DNA of 64,000 nt from Microbacteriaceae bacterium (GCA_031177985.1 JAPSJW010000001.1:558001-622000), one strand, 5' to 3'; counted from the stretch's first letter, positions 17,476 through 26,115 are shown. Translations and numbers: made by a program. The notes: generated by a model from the sequence alone, not told the origin.

Positions 17476-17748
17476 TCAGGTAGCGGCTGGCTTGCGCCGG
17501 AGGCTGAACCAGAGGGCCCACGCCGTCAGCGTCCCGGCGGTGAGGATGGCGAACACCAGGACGGCGGCAAGGCCCACGCCGAACAGGGACTCAGCACCGT
17601 TCGCTGCTGACTGCTCGTTGTGCCATTCGCCCGGCCACCCGTATCGGATTGCATCGACGAGTTCAATCACGAGCAGGCCCACCGGGAGGAGCACCAGCAG
17701 ACCGGTCACCGTCAGGGCGATGATGACCGCCCACGTCGACCGCTTCAC
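17476..17748 (-). CDS. Small two-helix membrane protein
   Basis: 90 residues with an N-terminal helix (WAVIIALTVTGLLVLLPVGLL), a polar loop of about 25 residues containing EWHNEQSAANG, and a second helix (LAAVLVFAILTAGTLTAWALWF) ending in basic residues. It lies upstream of the methyltransferase on the same strand, about 50 bp away. Function unknown. Confidence 0.55.
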   Translation of the reverse strand: MKRSTWAVIIALTVTGLLVLLPVGLLVIELVDAIRYGWPGEWHNEQSAANGAESLFGVGLAAVLVFAILTAGTLTAWALWFSLRRKPAAT

Positions 17749-17881
17749 CGGGACACATCCGCTTCAGCCAGGGCCGTTACTTCCGCCATTTCGACACCGT
17801 CTCACGTCTACCACAGCGAGCGGCGATCATCGAAGGGAGTCACCAGGAACGACGGATCTGACGCGTCCGGGTCGGTCGGCA

Positions 17882-18400
17882 TTACGCCGTCCGTCCGAAC
17901 GGGAATCGGCGGCGGAGAATCCACCGATCGGACGAATCTCTCTCCATCAGGGAGAGGGAAAGGGCTGACGCTGACACCGGCAGTTCGATCTCAATTGCAC
18001 GCGCGGCCGTGTCCACTCCGTCCAGGGGCCCGCGGTGCCCGATGGTGGCGTGCGAGATGACGTCAGGGAACTCCCCGCCGTAAGGCTGGTGCATCGGAAA
18101 CTGCTCTGCGAGGCGAACTGTGAGAGCGATGAACGGGTCGGCCGGTTCTGGTGCGAGCCAAGCGACGTTGTCCCCGAACCAACGCACTTCTCGAAAAGTT
18201 GCACGAAAGGGATCGGTTTCCGCGGCGATCGCTGCGACGGCGTCGGCAGCCCCTTCGGTCAGTTGGTCCGTATCGACGAAGGGGAAGAGCGCGGTGACGT
18301 GAGCCATGAGGCCACGCGCTCGAGCCGGGTCGAACAGCCTCCGGTGTTCGTCGATCACGGCATCCAACTCGGGCAACTCGACGACAAGCGCGGTCTGCAT
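17882..18400 (-). CDS. 2'-5' RNA ligase / LigT-like phosphoesterase
   Basis: 172 residues from ATG 18400. The two-histidine phosphoesterase signature appears as AHVTALFPF near residue 36 and SHATIGHRG near residue 130, the two HxT motifs that form the active site. The family opens or joins 2',3'-cyclic phosphate ends of RNA or nucleotides; many bacterial members have no known role. Length matches the family. A longer reading with an Arg/Gly-rich N-terminus is less likely. Confidence 0.8.
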   Translation of the reverse strand: MQTALVVELPELDAVIDEHRRLFDPARARGLMAHVTALFPFVDTDQLTEGAADAVAAIAAETDPFRATFREVRWFGDNVAWLAPEPADPFIALTVRLAEQFPMHQPYGGEFPDVISHATIGHRGPLDGVDTAARAIEIELPVSASALSLSLMERDSSDRWILRRRFPFGRTA

Positions 18401-18505
18401 GACGTGCAGTCTCGCGCGAAGGAGCCCCAGCCGTAAACGACCGGTTCCGCCGACCGAGCCCCGAAGGCCCTTGCGGTCATTCCTCACTGCCGTGAAGGTA
18501 GCCGC

Positions 18506-18730
18506 ATGAGCGATGACGAGCAGTGGCCCTCTGAGAAAGATCGGAACCTAGCGCTGTTGGTCTTCGGCTTCATGGGCATCGGGCTTGCAGTCTTCAGCTT
18601 CTCGCTTCCCCATCTTGTATCCGCGAGGGGGGGGGTTTCCTTGCCAGCGCTCGGGATCCTCGCGGCCTTCTCAGGTTTCGGCTTTCTTGTGATCTGGTTT
18701 CGCAGGCGCCGAGGTAGGGGACCGAAGTAG
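18506..18730 (+). CDS. Small two-helix membrane protein
   Basis: 74 residues with an acidic N-terminus (SDDEQWPSEKDR), two helices (LALLVFGFMGIGLAVFSF and LPALGILAAFSGFGFLVIWF), and a basic end (RRRRGRGPK). Between its end and 18947 I see no gene, only an ATGCATCC direct repeat at about 18834 and 18854. Confidence 0.5.
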   Translation: MSDDEQWPSEKDRNLALLVFGFMGIGLAVFSFSLPHLVSARGGVSLPALGILAAFSGFGFLVIWFRRRRGRGPK

Positions 18731-18947
18731 GTACACCAGCGTTACGGGACCGGGCCGCCCAATCTCTGTCGTGAGCCGTCCTGGTATCGCACGATGCGGT
18801 CACGATGTCCCGCGCGACCTACCGAAGAGCGAGATGCATCCGTAAATAGGACTTATGCATCCTGGACTCGTCGCTCATGCGCAGCACTACTCGAGACCAA
18901 CAAAGCCTCACTTCAGGGCCAAGCGAGTGTCCGGCCGGAGCAGGAAT

Positions 18948-19799
18948 ATGCCTCGTCGCGTGGTGCGTTCTCGTGCATCCTCATTGTTGCTTGTGTCGCT
19001 AGCCACGGCGTTCTGTGCCTGCGGATGTGCAGCTGCGGATGACTTAGCAGCACATGAGATCACAGCGGCAGGCATCGAGGCGACTGTGGGCGAGCTGGAC
19101 GCGGTTCGCGCAGTAAATGTGACCCTCATCGACCCTGATCCGGACCCGTTCGAAAGTCCCGATAGGTCCGACCCAGATCCCTGGCAAGGACGAGTGACCA
19201 TAATCCTCGAGCGGGAAGCGTCAAGCGCCGCAGTGCTGGATGCCGCGACTAGAGCAGCGGAACTGACGTCCGACACCAGGCTCGGGCACGGTTGGAGCAT
19301 CGAAGTCACTGCGCCACCGGAGGGCGGTGCGGTCGGCTATAAGTGTGCTTTCGCTGCGCCCGCACTTTCGGACGGTGAACGTCGCTTGCTAGCAGCTCAG
19401 GAGTTGGCGCTCACCGCCGGCGTCTCAATGGTGACGGTCGCCGACTATTCCGCCATTCAAGTCAGCGCGCCCTCCGCCTCCGATGTCATTGCTCTGCTGC
19501 AAGGTGCGCGGTTGACGGGCACGGTCTTCGACGGCCACGGTTTTCGCGTAAGCGCTTCGACTAGTTGGCCATCTGCGGCGCTTGTGGACGTGCTTGCCGA
19601 GTTCGCGAGCAGCGGCGCCACTGTCAATTTCAACGATCGCGAGACACCGCAAATCCTCGTGCACACGGATGATGCCGAGTCGGCTGCGATTTCCGCGACA
19701 GGGCTAGCGGACGTGCAGAATGTCTCGAACGAGATCGCCTTCCGAGTCGAGGGTGGCGGAAGTCGATTCGACGGTCTGATCGGCATCGAAGAAGAATAA
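18948..19799 (+). CDS. Exported protein, probably lipoprotein, hypothetical
   Basis: 283 residues from ATG 18948, preceded by GGAGCAGGAAT. The basic N-terminus (PRRVVRSR), hydrophobic run (LLLVSLATAF) and CACGC look like a signal peptide with a poor lipobox. The rest has no family I recognise. It seems to hold two alpha/beta halves, each with a statement such as VTIILEREASSAAVLDAATRA and VSAPSASDVIALLQGARL. Base composition is visibly lower in GC than the flanking genes, suggesting an accessory gene. It is followed by another lipoprotein 46 bp downstream. Confidence 0.65.
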   Translation: MPRRVVRSRASSLLLVSLATAFCACGCAAADDLAAHEITAAGIEATVGELDAVRAVNVTLIDPDPDPFESPDRSDPDPWQGRVTIILEREASSAAVLDAATRAAELTSDTRLGHGWSIEVTAPPEGGAVGYKCAFAAPALSDGERRLLAAQELALTAGVSMVTVADYSAIQVSAPSASDVIALLQGARLTGTVFDGHGFRVSASTSWPSAALVDVLAEFASSGATVNFNDRETPQILVHTDDAESAAISATGLADVQNVSNEIAFRVEGGGSRFDGLIGIEEE

Positions 19800-19845
19800 A
19801 TCGGTGTGACTATTAGTCAGTAGACGTCAGTCGGGCGGGAGCAGA

Positions 19846-20217
19846 ATGCGCGGTGCGGCGGGGAACTGGGCGATCTGCCTGGTCGCAGCAGCGATGGCAG
19901 TGGCTCTGGTCGCGTGCGGACAAGAGGAGCCGAACGGCACTGTCTTCCCTGATGTGCCAACGCCAGAACCGGTGCCGACGGAGTATCACGTCGACTTCGC
20001 TCCGGGCGAGCGCGCCTTGTGCGATGTGTCGCCAATCCGGGAGCGCATCGCGGAGGCGGTCGAGAGCGCCGAGGTAGGGAGCGTGCTTCCTCGCCCGCAA
20101 GACCTCGAGGGCCTGCCGGGAAACGACCCGAAAGAGTTGTACCAGAGGTGGCAGCAGCTGTCGGACGAGGAGCGCGTCCTGAACCTCTGTCTCAACCTGC
20201 CGACAGAGTGGGAGTAG
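19846..20217 (+). CDS. Small lipoprotein, hypothetical
   Basis: 123 residues from ATG 19846. The signal peptide ends in a good lipobox (VALVACGQE), so a diacylglyceryl Cys near residue 24 is expected. A Pro-rich spacer follows, then about 75 mostly helical residues with two Cys. It may be co-transcribed with the preceding exported protein. No function can be assigned. Confidence 0.6.
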   Translation: MRGAAGNWAICLVAAAMAVALVACGQEEPNGTVFPDVPTPEPVPTEYHVDFAPGERALCDVSPIRERIAEAVESAEVGSVLPRPQDLEGLPGNDPKELYQRWQQLSDEERVLNLCLNLPTEWE

Positions 20218-20224
20218 ATCGGGG

Positions 20225-20839
20225 TTACGGGCAGGTGACCCGGAGGTGAGTCGCGAGCATCCCGGGTGCCGAGAGCTGCGCCGTCTGTTCGGACGTCCAC
20301 CGCATTGTGCCGTTCCCGGAGGCGAACGGTTCACCGCCGTCATCGAGCATTACGGATTCGCGGGGACCGCTGAATGAGATCGGGCCTGGCGCGAAGGCGT
20401 ACGCGGTGATGCTGCCGCTGAGGAGGAACGAGGACTCCGTGACAACGACGCGACATCCGTTGCCATTCGGCGGCTCAAGAAGAGTGGCTATCGAGGTTCC
20501 TTGCTGTGCGGCGCCGACGAGAGCCGACCCGGCGGCGGCGACTCCGAGGACAGCAGCGGTCAAAGTCGTCAGCTGACTTCTCGGCAGTTGGACGGCGCGG
20601 GCGGATGCAGTGCCTGGCTTCTGCCAAGCGAGACGCGCAGCGCCGGCGAGCAGCAGTGCGACCAGGGCTACCGGTAGGGCTACCCAGACCATCGGGATCA
20701 TGGTCTCCGTACCCACCAATACCAACACCCCCCGCACCGCGGCGAGGGAGAAGGTGCCCGCTACGACCGAGCAGAGCAACGCCAACCCAGCGAAGGTCGG
20801 CGCGGCCCGCTTTCGACCGCTACGGGGCGGCTGTGGCAT
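20225..20839 (-). CDS. Membrane protein with exported C-terminal domain, hypothetical
   Basis: 204 residues. Two adjacent helices (about 15-40 and 47-68) and a third (LTAAVLGVAAAGSALVGA) precede an external domain of about 85 residues with Cys residues near both ends (NGCRVVVTES and LRVTCP). TACCTT lies 6 bases before the ATG, a leaderless arrangement. The end is 8 bp from the convergent lipoprotein. Unrecognised. Confidence 0.55.
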   Translation of the reverse strand: MPQPPRSGRKRAAPTFAGLALLCSVVAGTFSLAAVRGVLVLVGTETMIPMVWVALPVALVALLLAGAARLAWQKPGTASARAVQLPRSQLTTLTAAVLGVAAAGSALVGAAQQGTSIATLLEPPNGNGCRVVVTESSFLLSGSITAYAFAPGPISFSGPRESVMLDDGGEPFASGNGTMRWTSEQTAQLSAPGMLATHLRVTCP

Positions 20840-20930
20840 AGACCGAAGGTAGGTGAGTCAAGTTATCGATTTTGTAGAGCAGGAGGTTCGGCGACTCTGC
20901 GTCGCAGCGGTCGAAGCAGTAGAAGGCGTT

Positions 20931-20955
20931 CGTAAGGGGATCCTCGAACGAGACA
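20931..20955. repeat. 25-bp direct repeat, copy 1
   Basis: Begins CGTAAGGGGATCCTCGAACG and ends AGACA. An identical copy lies at 21524-21548, 593 bp away. The two copies bracket two small membrane genes; flanking bases do not match. Confidence 0.85.
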
Positions 20956-20983
20956 CGAGGTGTCGAGTGGCTAGGGTGAGGGC

Positions 20984-21178
20984 GTGACGGACCGAGATCG
21001 ACGCCCGCTCGGGTTGGCGAGAGCAATTCTGATCGGCAGCGGGCTCGCGTTCGTTGTTGGTTTCGCTCTCACCCTCGTCGTCGATGACGCGGCCGTTCCG
21101 GTGAGCGTAGGGATGTTGGTCGGCGTGGCGGTCGCCGCTCTGCTGGCCTCGAGACCGGGCGACTCCCGCAGGAGGTGA
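20984..21178 (+). CDS. Small two-helix membrane protein
   Basis: 64 residues from GTG 20984, with TAGGGT 6 bases before it. A basic N-terminus (TDRDRRPLGLAR) and two helices (AILIGSGLAFVVGFALTLVV and VSVGMLVGVAVAALLA) are visible. It lies between the two 25-bp repeats. Function unknown. Confidence 0.5.
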   Translation: MTDRDRRPLGLARAILIGSGLAFVVGFALTLVVDDAAVPVSVGMLVGVAVAALLASRPGDSRRR

Positions 21179-21230
21179 CGATGCAGATATTCGGTGCCGT
21201 TCTCAGTGCAGCTTTGATTCCGGAGTGATG

Positions 21231-21425
21231 ATGGACAAGAACATACGTGTGCTTTTCGCGGGGATCGTCGCAATCGCAATGGCACTTGTCACCTTTTTGA
21301 CTCCTCTTGGCGGTCAAGCCGGAGGCAGGGCAGGCTTCCCGCTATGGATAGTCGGGATCATGCTCGCTGTGGTCGGCGTGTTCTGCATCGTCCTGTGGGC
21401 TCGCCAGCGAGGCAAGAGCAGCTGA
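21231..21425 (+). CDS. Small two-helix membrane protein
   Basis: 64 residues. ATG 21231 sits 5 bases after GGAG; GTG 21225 and ATG 21228 are in-frame alternatives. The helices are VLFAGIVAIAMALVTFL and FPLWIVGIMLAVVGVFCIVLW, followed by a basic tail (ARQRGKSS). It lies between the two 25-bp repeats. Function unknown. Between it and the MFS gene (21426-21712) I see only repeat copy 2. Confidence 0.5.
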   Translation: MDKNIRVLFAGIVAIAMALVTFLTPLGGQAGGRAGFPLWIVGIMLAVVGVFCIVLWARQRGKSS

Positions 21426-21523
21426 CTCTCTCAGTCGGGCCATCTGTTCCCCAACGCATCGCTCCGCGCGCGGATCCTGCCGTAGAGGCACGCAAATCTC
21501 CACCGAGTGGCCCGACGGGTGTG

Positions 21524-21548
21524 CGTAAGGGGATCCTCGAACGAGACA
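21524..21548. repeat. 25-bp direct repeat, copy 2
   Basis: Identical over 25 bp to 20931-20955, same orientation. It lies in a 287-bp stretch in which I find no gene. Confidence 0.85.
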
Positions 21549-21712
21549 GCGGTCGCCGACGAGGGCCGCGCCAGAGACGCCGATCCGTAGCGTCTCATTT
21601 GACCCGTTCGCTAGCCGTCTCGTGAGCGGGAGGCTATTCGAGACAGTCCGGGCGCTCCTGGGATGGCGATCCTCAGTGACCGAGCCGGCTCACTGGGACG
21701 TGCAGCGCGACC

Positions 21713-23035
21713 TCACGCCGCCCGTCGCGACGTCCCCTCGACGACCGCGATCTCCGACGTGGCCAGCTCGCGGTCGTACGCCTCCCACCGCGCGACGATC
21801 CGGAAGCGCGCCTCGGCCTCGTAGTGCAGGCGCAGGCCCCGGCGGGCGAACATCCAGACCAGCACGATGAGCGAAGCGGCGATGCCCGACAGCGCCGCGA
21901 CACCGAGGGCCCAGCGTGGACCGAAGGTGTTCGCGACCCAGCCGATGAGCGGGGCCCCGACCGGGGTGCCGCCGACGAAGATCGCCATGTAGATCGCCAT
22001 CACGCGACCGCGCATCTGCGGCGGGGTCGTCATCTGCACGTAGGCGTTCGCGCCCGTCATCATCGTGATCGACGCGAAGCCGACGAGGATCAGCGAGACT
22101 CCGAAGAGCTCGTAGGTCGGCATGACGGCGGAGATCACGCAGGCGATCCCGAAGCCGGCGGCCGCGAGCGAGATCAGGCGCATCCGGATGCGCTCGCGTC
22201 GGGCTCCGAGCAGCGCACCGGTGAGCGACCCGATCGCGAGCACCGACGACAGAATGCCGAACTCGGCGGCGCCGTGCCCGAACTCGACGCTCGCCATGGT
22301 CGCCGTGAACACCGGGAAGTTGAAGCCGAAGGTGCCGACGAGCGACACCATGGCGAGCACCACGACGATGTCCGCTCGGCCCCGCACGTAGCGCAGCCCC
22401 TCCCGGAACTGCCCCCGGGCACGCGGCGCCTTCTGGGTGCGCTGCAGCTCATCCGCGCGCAGCTTCCACAGCGCCGTGAGCACTCCGAGGAAGGTGAGCC
22501 CGTTGAGCAGGAACACCCAGCCCGCGCCGACGAGGGCGACCAGCAGACCGGCGACGGCCGGCCCGAAGAGCCGTGCGCCGTTGAACGAGGCGGAGTTCAG
22601 CGAGACCGCGTTCGGCAGGTCGCGCTTCGACACCAGCTCGCTCACGAACGCCTGACGGGTGGGGTTGTCGATCGCGGTGACGACGCCGAGCAGCAGCGCG
22701 AAGACGTAGACCATCCAGAGCTGCACGAGCCCGATGACCGTGATGACGCCGAGGGCGAGCCCGAGCACGCCTTGCGCGATCTGGGTCGCGGCGAGCAGCT
22801 TGCGGCCCGAGACGCGATCCACGAGCACTCCGGCGAACGGGCTGATCACCAGCAGCGGGCCGAACTGCAGAGCCATCGTCACGCCGACGGCGACCGCATC
22901 CTGATCGGTCAGCTCGGTGAGCACGATCCAGTCCTGCGCGGTGCGCTGCATCCAGGCGCCGATGTTGCTGACGAGGGCGCCGAAGAACCAGAGCCGGTAG
23001 TTGAAGACCCCGAGGGAGCGGAACGTGGACCTCAC
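21713..23035 (-). CDS. MFS transporter, enterobactin-exporter-like (MFS_3)
   Basis: 440 residues from GTG 23035, which overlaps the marR stop as GTGA. About twelve hydrophobic segments are visible, with the MFS motif A in GVLVDRVSGRKLLA near residue 65 and a repeat in LLGARRERIRMR. Features such as LFGPAVAGLLVALVGAGWVFLLNGLTF and RGRVMAIYMAIFVGGTPVGAPLIGW are typical of MFS_3/EntS-like exporters. The marR-coupled layout suggests efflux of a toxic compound sensed by that regulator. Confidence 0.9.
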   Translation of the reverse strand: MRSTFRSLGVFNYRLWFFGALVSNIGAWMQRTAQDWIVLTELTDQDAVAVGVTMALQFGPLLVISPFAGVLVDRVSGRKLLAATQIAQGVLGLALGVITVIGLVQLWMVYVFALLLGVVTAIDNPTRQAFVSELVSKRDLPNAVSLNSASFNGARLFGPAVAGLLVALVGAGWVFLLNGLTFLGVLTALWKLRADELQRTQKAPRARGQFREGLRYVRGRADIVVVLAMVSLVGTFGFNFPVFTATMASVEFGHGAAEFGILSSVLAIGSLTGALLGARRERIRMRLISLAAAGFGIACVISAVMPTYELFGVSLILVGFASITMMTGANAYVQMTTPPQMRGRVMAIYMAIFVGGTPVGAPLIGWVANTFGPRWALGVAALSGIAASLIVLVWMFARRGLRLHYEAEARFRIVARWEAYDRELATSEIAVVEGTSRRAA

Positions 23036-23445
23036 TTGTCGGCGAGCTCCTTGAGGATCGGCTCCGCCTGCTCGAGCAGCCGCCGCTGCTCTCCGGTGAG
23101 GGTGGCGACCCGGCGGGCGAACCACTCGTCCCGCTTGCGCCGGGTGGCGGCGACCATCGCCAGCCCCTCCTCGGTGATCGCGATCACGACTCGGCGCCGA
23201 TCGTCGACGGACTCGGTGCGGCTGACGTAGCCCGTCTCGACGAGCGCGTTGACGGTGCGGTTCATCGAGGGCGGTGTCACGCGCTCCGCCTCTGCGAGCT
23301 CCTTGAGGCCTTTGGCACCCTCGGTCTTGAGCGTGGAGAGCACCGCCATCTGGGTGTCGCTCATCGAGTCGTCCGCACGCTCGGCGCGGATGCGTCGCGC
23401 GAGTCGCAGCACGGTGAGACGCAGCTGGGTGTCGCGAGAAGGCAT
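23032..23445 (-). CDS. MarR family transcriptional regulator
   Basis: 137 residues. The winged helix-turn-helix is at about residues 45-100: LKELAEAERVTPPSMNRTVNALVETGYVSRT, with the wing SVDDRRRVVIAITEEG. TAGACT lies 6 bases before the ATG (leaderless) and overlaps a TTAG/CTAA palindrome, so autoregulation is likely. Translationally coupled to the MFS exporter downstream. Confidence 0.92.
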   Translation of the reverse strand: MPSRDTQLRLTVLRLARRIRAERADDSMSDTQMAVLSTLKTEGAKGLKELAEAERVTPPSMNRTVNALVETGYVSRTESVDDRRRVVIAITEEGLAMVAATRRKRDEWFARRVATLTGEQRRLLEQAEPILKELADK

Positions 23446-23449
23446 GTCA

Positions 23450-23462
23450 TTAGTCTAGCTAA
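23450..23462. promoter_or_regulatory. Likely MarR operator and leaderless promoter
   Basis: TTAGTCTAGCTAA has TTAG and CTAA arms. On the minus strand TAGACT (23457-23452) serves as the -10, with 6 bases to the ATG at 23445. A bound regulator would cover the promoter. Confidence 0.55.
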
Positions 23463-23508
23463 CGATAGGCGGATGCGCTGGGCGGTACCCTGAGGCGAGG
23501 AGGTGCCG

Positions 23509-24369
23509 ATGGAGGCAGCGGGCCGGCGCGAGGAGTCGTTCATCGACGAGCACGGTGTGCGCGTGCACTGGTACGGCTGGGCGCCCGAGAAGCCGCGCGG
23601 AGTGCTGCAGCTCGCCCACGGGCTGGGGGAGTACGCGCTGCGCTGGGAGCGGTTCGCCCTCGACCTCGTCGAGGCCGGCTGGGCGGTCTACGCCGACGAC
23701 CATCGCGGCCACGGCCGCACCGGACTCGAGCAGCATGGCGGCGACTACGCGAAGCTGGGGCGCCTCGGGCCGGGTGGCCTGCGGGCGACGATGGAGGACA
23801 TCCGTCAGCTGACCTCGATCGCTCGCGCGGAGCATCCGTCGCTGCCTCTCGTGCTGATGGGGCACTCGTGGGGCTCGCTCATGGTGCAGTCGATCGTCGA
23901 CCGGCACTCGCGCGACTACGACGGCGTCGTGCTGTCGGGCACGGCATATCGCACGCTCACCCGCATGAACTCGGGTCAACTGAACCGCCGGCACCGGCAC
24001 CTCGGCACGACGGGCAACGAGTGGCTGAGCCGCGACCCGGCGGTCGCCGCGGCGTTCGTCGACGACCCGTTCACGTTCTACGCCGACGCGCGCAAGCTGT
24101 TCGGCCTGGTCGACGGCATGCGGCTGCTCGGGCGGCCTGCGCGCGGGCTCGCCGACGTGCCGCTGCTCATCCTCATCGGCGAGGAGGACAGCCTCGGCGG
24201 ACCACGCAGCGTCGAGCTGCTCGCCCGCGCCTACACCCGGCGGTCGGGCCTCGCGGATGTGCGGGTGAAGGTCTACGACGAGGCTCGTCACGAGATCTTC
24301 AACGAGACCAATCGCGACGAGGTCGTCGCCGACCTGGTGGCGTGGCTCGAGGAGCGGGTGCGCGACTGA
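23509..24369 (+). CDS. Monoacylglycerol lipase / lysophospholipase-like alpha/beta hydrolase
   Basis: 286 residues from ATG 23509, behind AGGAGG at 23498-23503. The serine hydrolase landmarks are all present: oxyanion strand LQLAHGLGEYALRW, HRGHGRTG, nucleophile elbow LMGHSWGSLM, Asp in LILIGEEDSLGG and His in DEARHEIFNE. This order and spacing fit the Hydrolase_4 (monoacylglycerol lipase) group. There is no signal peptide, so it is cytoplasmic and probably acts on acyl-glycerol or lysophospholipid esters. Confidence 0.88.
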   Translation: MEAAGRREESFIDEHGVRVHWYGWAPEKPRGVLQLAHGLGEYALRWERFALDLVEAGWAVYADDHRGHGRTGLEQHGGDYAKLGRLGPGGLRATMEDIRQLTSIARAEHPSLPLVLMGHSWGSLMVQSIVDRHSRDYDGVVLSGTAYRTLTRMNSGQLNRRHRHLGTTGNEWLSRDPAVAAAFVDDPFTFYADARKLFGLVDGMRLLGRPARGLADVPLLILIGEEDSLGGPRSVELLARAYTRRSGLADVRVKVYDEARHEIFNETNRDEVVADLVAWLEERVRD

Positions 24370-24409
24370 GCGCTTGACACCCGGACCGGTCACGGGTGAG
24401 AGTTGTCGA

Positions 24410-24434
24410 ACGAGCGCTCGTGGGAGCGCTCTCA
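24410..24434 (+). promoter_or_regulatory. CebR-type operators upstream of the GH6 cellulase
   Basis: TGGGAGCGCTCTCA (24421-24434) matches the 14-bp CebR palindrome TGGGAGCGCTCCCA at all but one base. A second palindrome, ACGAGCGCTCGT (24410-24421), adjoins it, so two GAGCGCTC cores lie 12 bp apart. A TTGACA -35 candidate is at 24374-24379. The sites lie between that -35 and the gene, fitting repression lifted by cello-oligosaccharide. Confidence 0.8.
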
Positions 24435-24485
24435 CGGACTGGCGGAGCAGCCAGGACCGATGATCGACGACGATCAGGAGAAGAC

Positions 24486-26051
24486 ATGACTCGACCCTCG
24501 ACGACGAGAAGGGTCGCAGCGGCGCTCGCCGCGATCCCCCTCTCGCTGACCGGAGCCCTCGCGCTCGCGTCGCCGGCCGCGGCCGCGAACGACGTGCTCG
24601 GGCCGGACACCCAGCTCTTCGTGAACCCGCAGAGCACGACCCTGCAGGCGGCCACCGAGCTGGAGGGCCAGGCCCGCGCCGACGCGCAGCTGCTCGGCAG
24701 CTTCCCCTCGGCGGACTGGTTCACCAAGGGCACCCCGGCCGAAGTGCAGGCGGCCGTCGACGAGGTCGTGAGCGCGGCATCCGCCCTCGGCCAGACGCCG
24801 GTGCTCGTGGCCTACAACCTCCCGTACCGGGACTGCGCGCAGTACTCGGCGGGCGGCGCGGCCGACACCGCGGAGTACACCGCATGGATCGACGCCTTCG
24901 CCGCCGGCATCGGCGACCGGGAGGCGGCGATCATCCTCGAGCCGGACGGCCTCGGGATCATCCCCTGGTACACGGACATCAACGGCAACGCCGAGTGGTG
25001 CCAGCCCGAGGAGCTCGACCCCGCCGCCGCGGCCGACGACCGTTTCGTGCAGCTGAACCACGCCGTCGACGCGCTCACCGCTCTGCCCAACACCGCCGTC
25101 TATCTCGACGGCACCCACAGCGGCTGGCTCGGGGTCGGCGACGCCAGCACCCGCCTCATCCGCGCCGGCGTCGAGCGCGCCGACGGCTTCTTCCTCAACG
25201 CGTCGAACTACGTGGAGACCGAGCGCCTGCAGAAGTACGGCACCTGGGTGAGCGACTGCATCCACCTCTCGGTCGAGACCTGGTGGGAGCCCGGCTGGTG
25301 CGGCAGCCAGTACTATCCGGCGAACCCCGATGACTTCTCCACCTGGGAGCTGACGGATGCCGCCTACGACGACGCGTACGCCCAGACCGGTCTCGAGAGG
25401 GACCCGGCGAATCAGGCGCACTTCGTGATCGACACGAGCCGCAACGGCCAGGGTCCGTGGACGGCGCCCGCTGGGAAGTACACCGACCCCGAAGTCTGGT
25501 GCAACCCGCCGGACCGCGGGCTGGGCCTGCGCCCCACCGCCGACACCGGCGAGGAGCTGATCGACGCCTACCTGTGGATCAAGGTGCCCGGCGAGTCCGA
25601 CGGACAGTGCTACCGCGGCACGGAAGGTCCGCTCGACCCCGAGCGCGGCATGATCGACCCGCCCGCGGGGCAGTGGTTCCCGGAGCAGGCGCGCGAGCTC
25701 ATCGAGCTCGCGAACCCGCCGGTGCAGGCGCAGCAGTGCCACATCGACTACCGGGTGCACGGCAACGGGAACGGCGGCTTCACCACAAAGATCGCGATCC
25801 GCAACATCGGCACCGCGCCGATCGACGGCTGGCAGCTTCGCTGGACCTTCGCCGGCGACGAGACGATCGAGCGCCTGCAGAACGGCGACTTCACGCAGAG
25901 CGGTCAGGTCGCGACGGTCGACAACGTGCACCACAACGGGGACATCCGACCGGGCAAGAAGATCACGCTCGGCTTCACCGGTGCCACAACCGCGCCGACG
26001 AGCGAGCCGCTGCTGTTCACCCTGAACGGAGCGCCCTGCACCTCGTCGTGA
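24486..26051 (+). CDS. Secreted GH6 cellulase with C-terminal family 2 carbohydrate-binding module
   Basis: 521 residues from ATG 24486 (GGAGAAG upstream). A signal peptide ends near Ala34 (ASPAAAAN). The GH6 catalytic domain covers about 35-410: proton-donor Asp116 in YNLPYRDCAQYSAGG and the EPDGLG motif with Asp154. Cys residues in SDCIHLS, GWCGSQ and VWCNPPDRGLG match family disulfides. A CBM2 follows directly from about 418 to the end, bounded by QCHIDYRV and NGAPC, with Trp in GWQLRWTF; there is no long linker. It cleaves beta-1,4-glucan outside the cell, releasing cellobiose for the Ceb transporter. Endo or exo mode cannot be told from sequence alone. Confidence 0.95.
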   Translation: MTRPSTTRRVAAALAAIPLSLTGALALASPAAAANDVLGPDTQLFVNPQSTTLQAATELEGQARADAQLLGSFPSADWFTKGTPAEVQAAVDEVVSAASALGQTPVLVAYNLPYRDCAQYSAGGAADTAEYTAWIDAFAAGIGDREAAIILEPDGLGIIPWYTDINGNAEWCQPEELDPAAAADDRFVQLNHAVDALTALPNTAVYLDGTHSGWLGVGDASTRLIRAGVERADGFFLNASNYVETERLQKYGTWVSDCIHLSVETWWEPGWCGSQYYPANPDDFSTWELTDAAYDDAYAQTGLERDPANQAHFVIDTSRNGQGPWTAPAGKYTDPEVWCNPPDRGLGLRPTADTGEELIDAYLWIKVPGESDGQCYRGTEGPLDPERGMIDPPAGQWFPEQARELIELANPPVQAQQCHIDYRVHGNGNGGFTTKIAIRNIGTAPIDGWQLRWTFAGDETIERLQNGDFTQSGQVATVDNVHHNGDIRPGKKITLGFTGATTAPTSEPLLFTLNGAPCTSS

Positions 26052-26057
26052 CAAGAC

Positions 26058-26095
26058 CGCCGGGAGCGCGGGCCCTCCTTCCCGCGCTCCCGGCG
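26058..26095 (+). terminator. Terminator hairpin after the GH6 gene
   Basis: A perfect 15-bp stem: CGCCGGGAGCGCGGG (26058-26072) with CCCGCGCTCCCGGCG (26081-26095) around an 8-base loop, starting 6 bases after the stop. There is no U-tract, as is common in high-GC actinobacteria. Confidence 0.75.
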
Positions 26096-26115
26096 CATCC
26101 CCTAGGGTGACCGGC

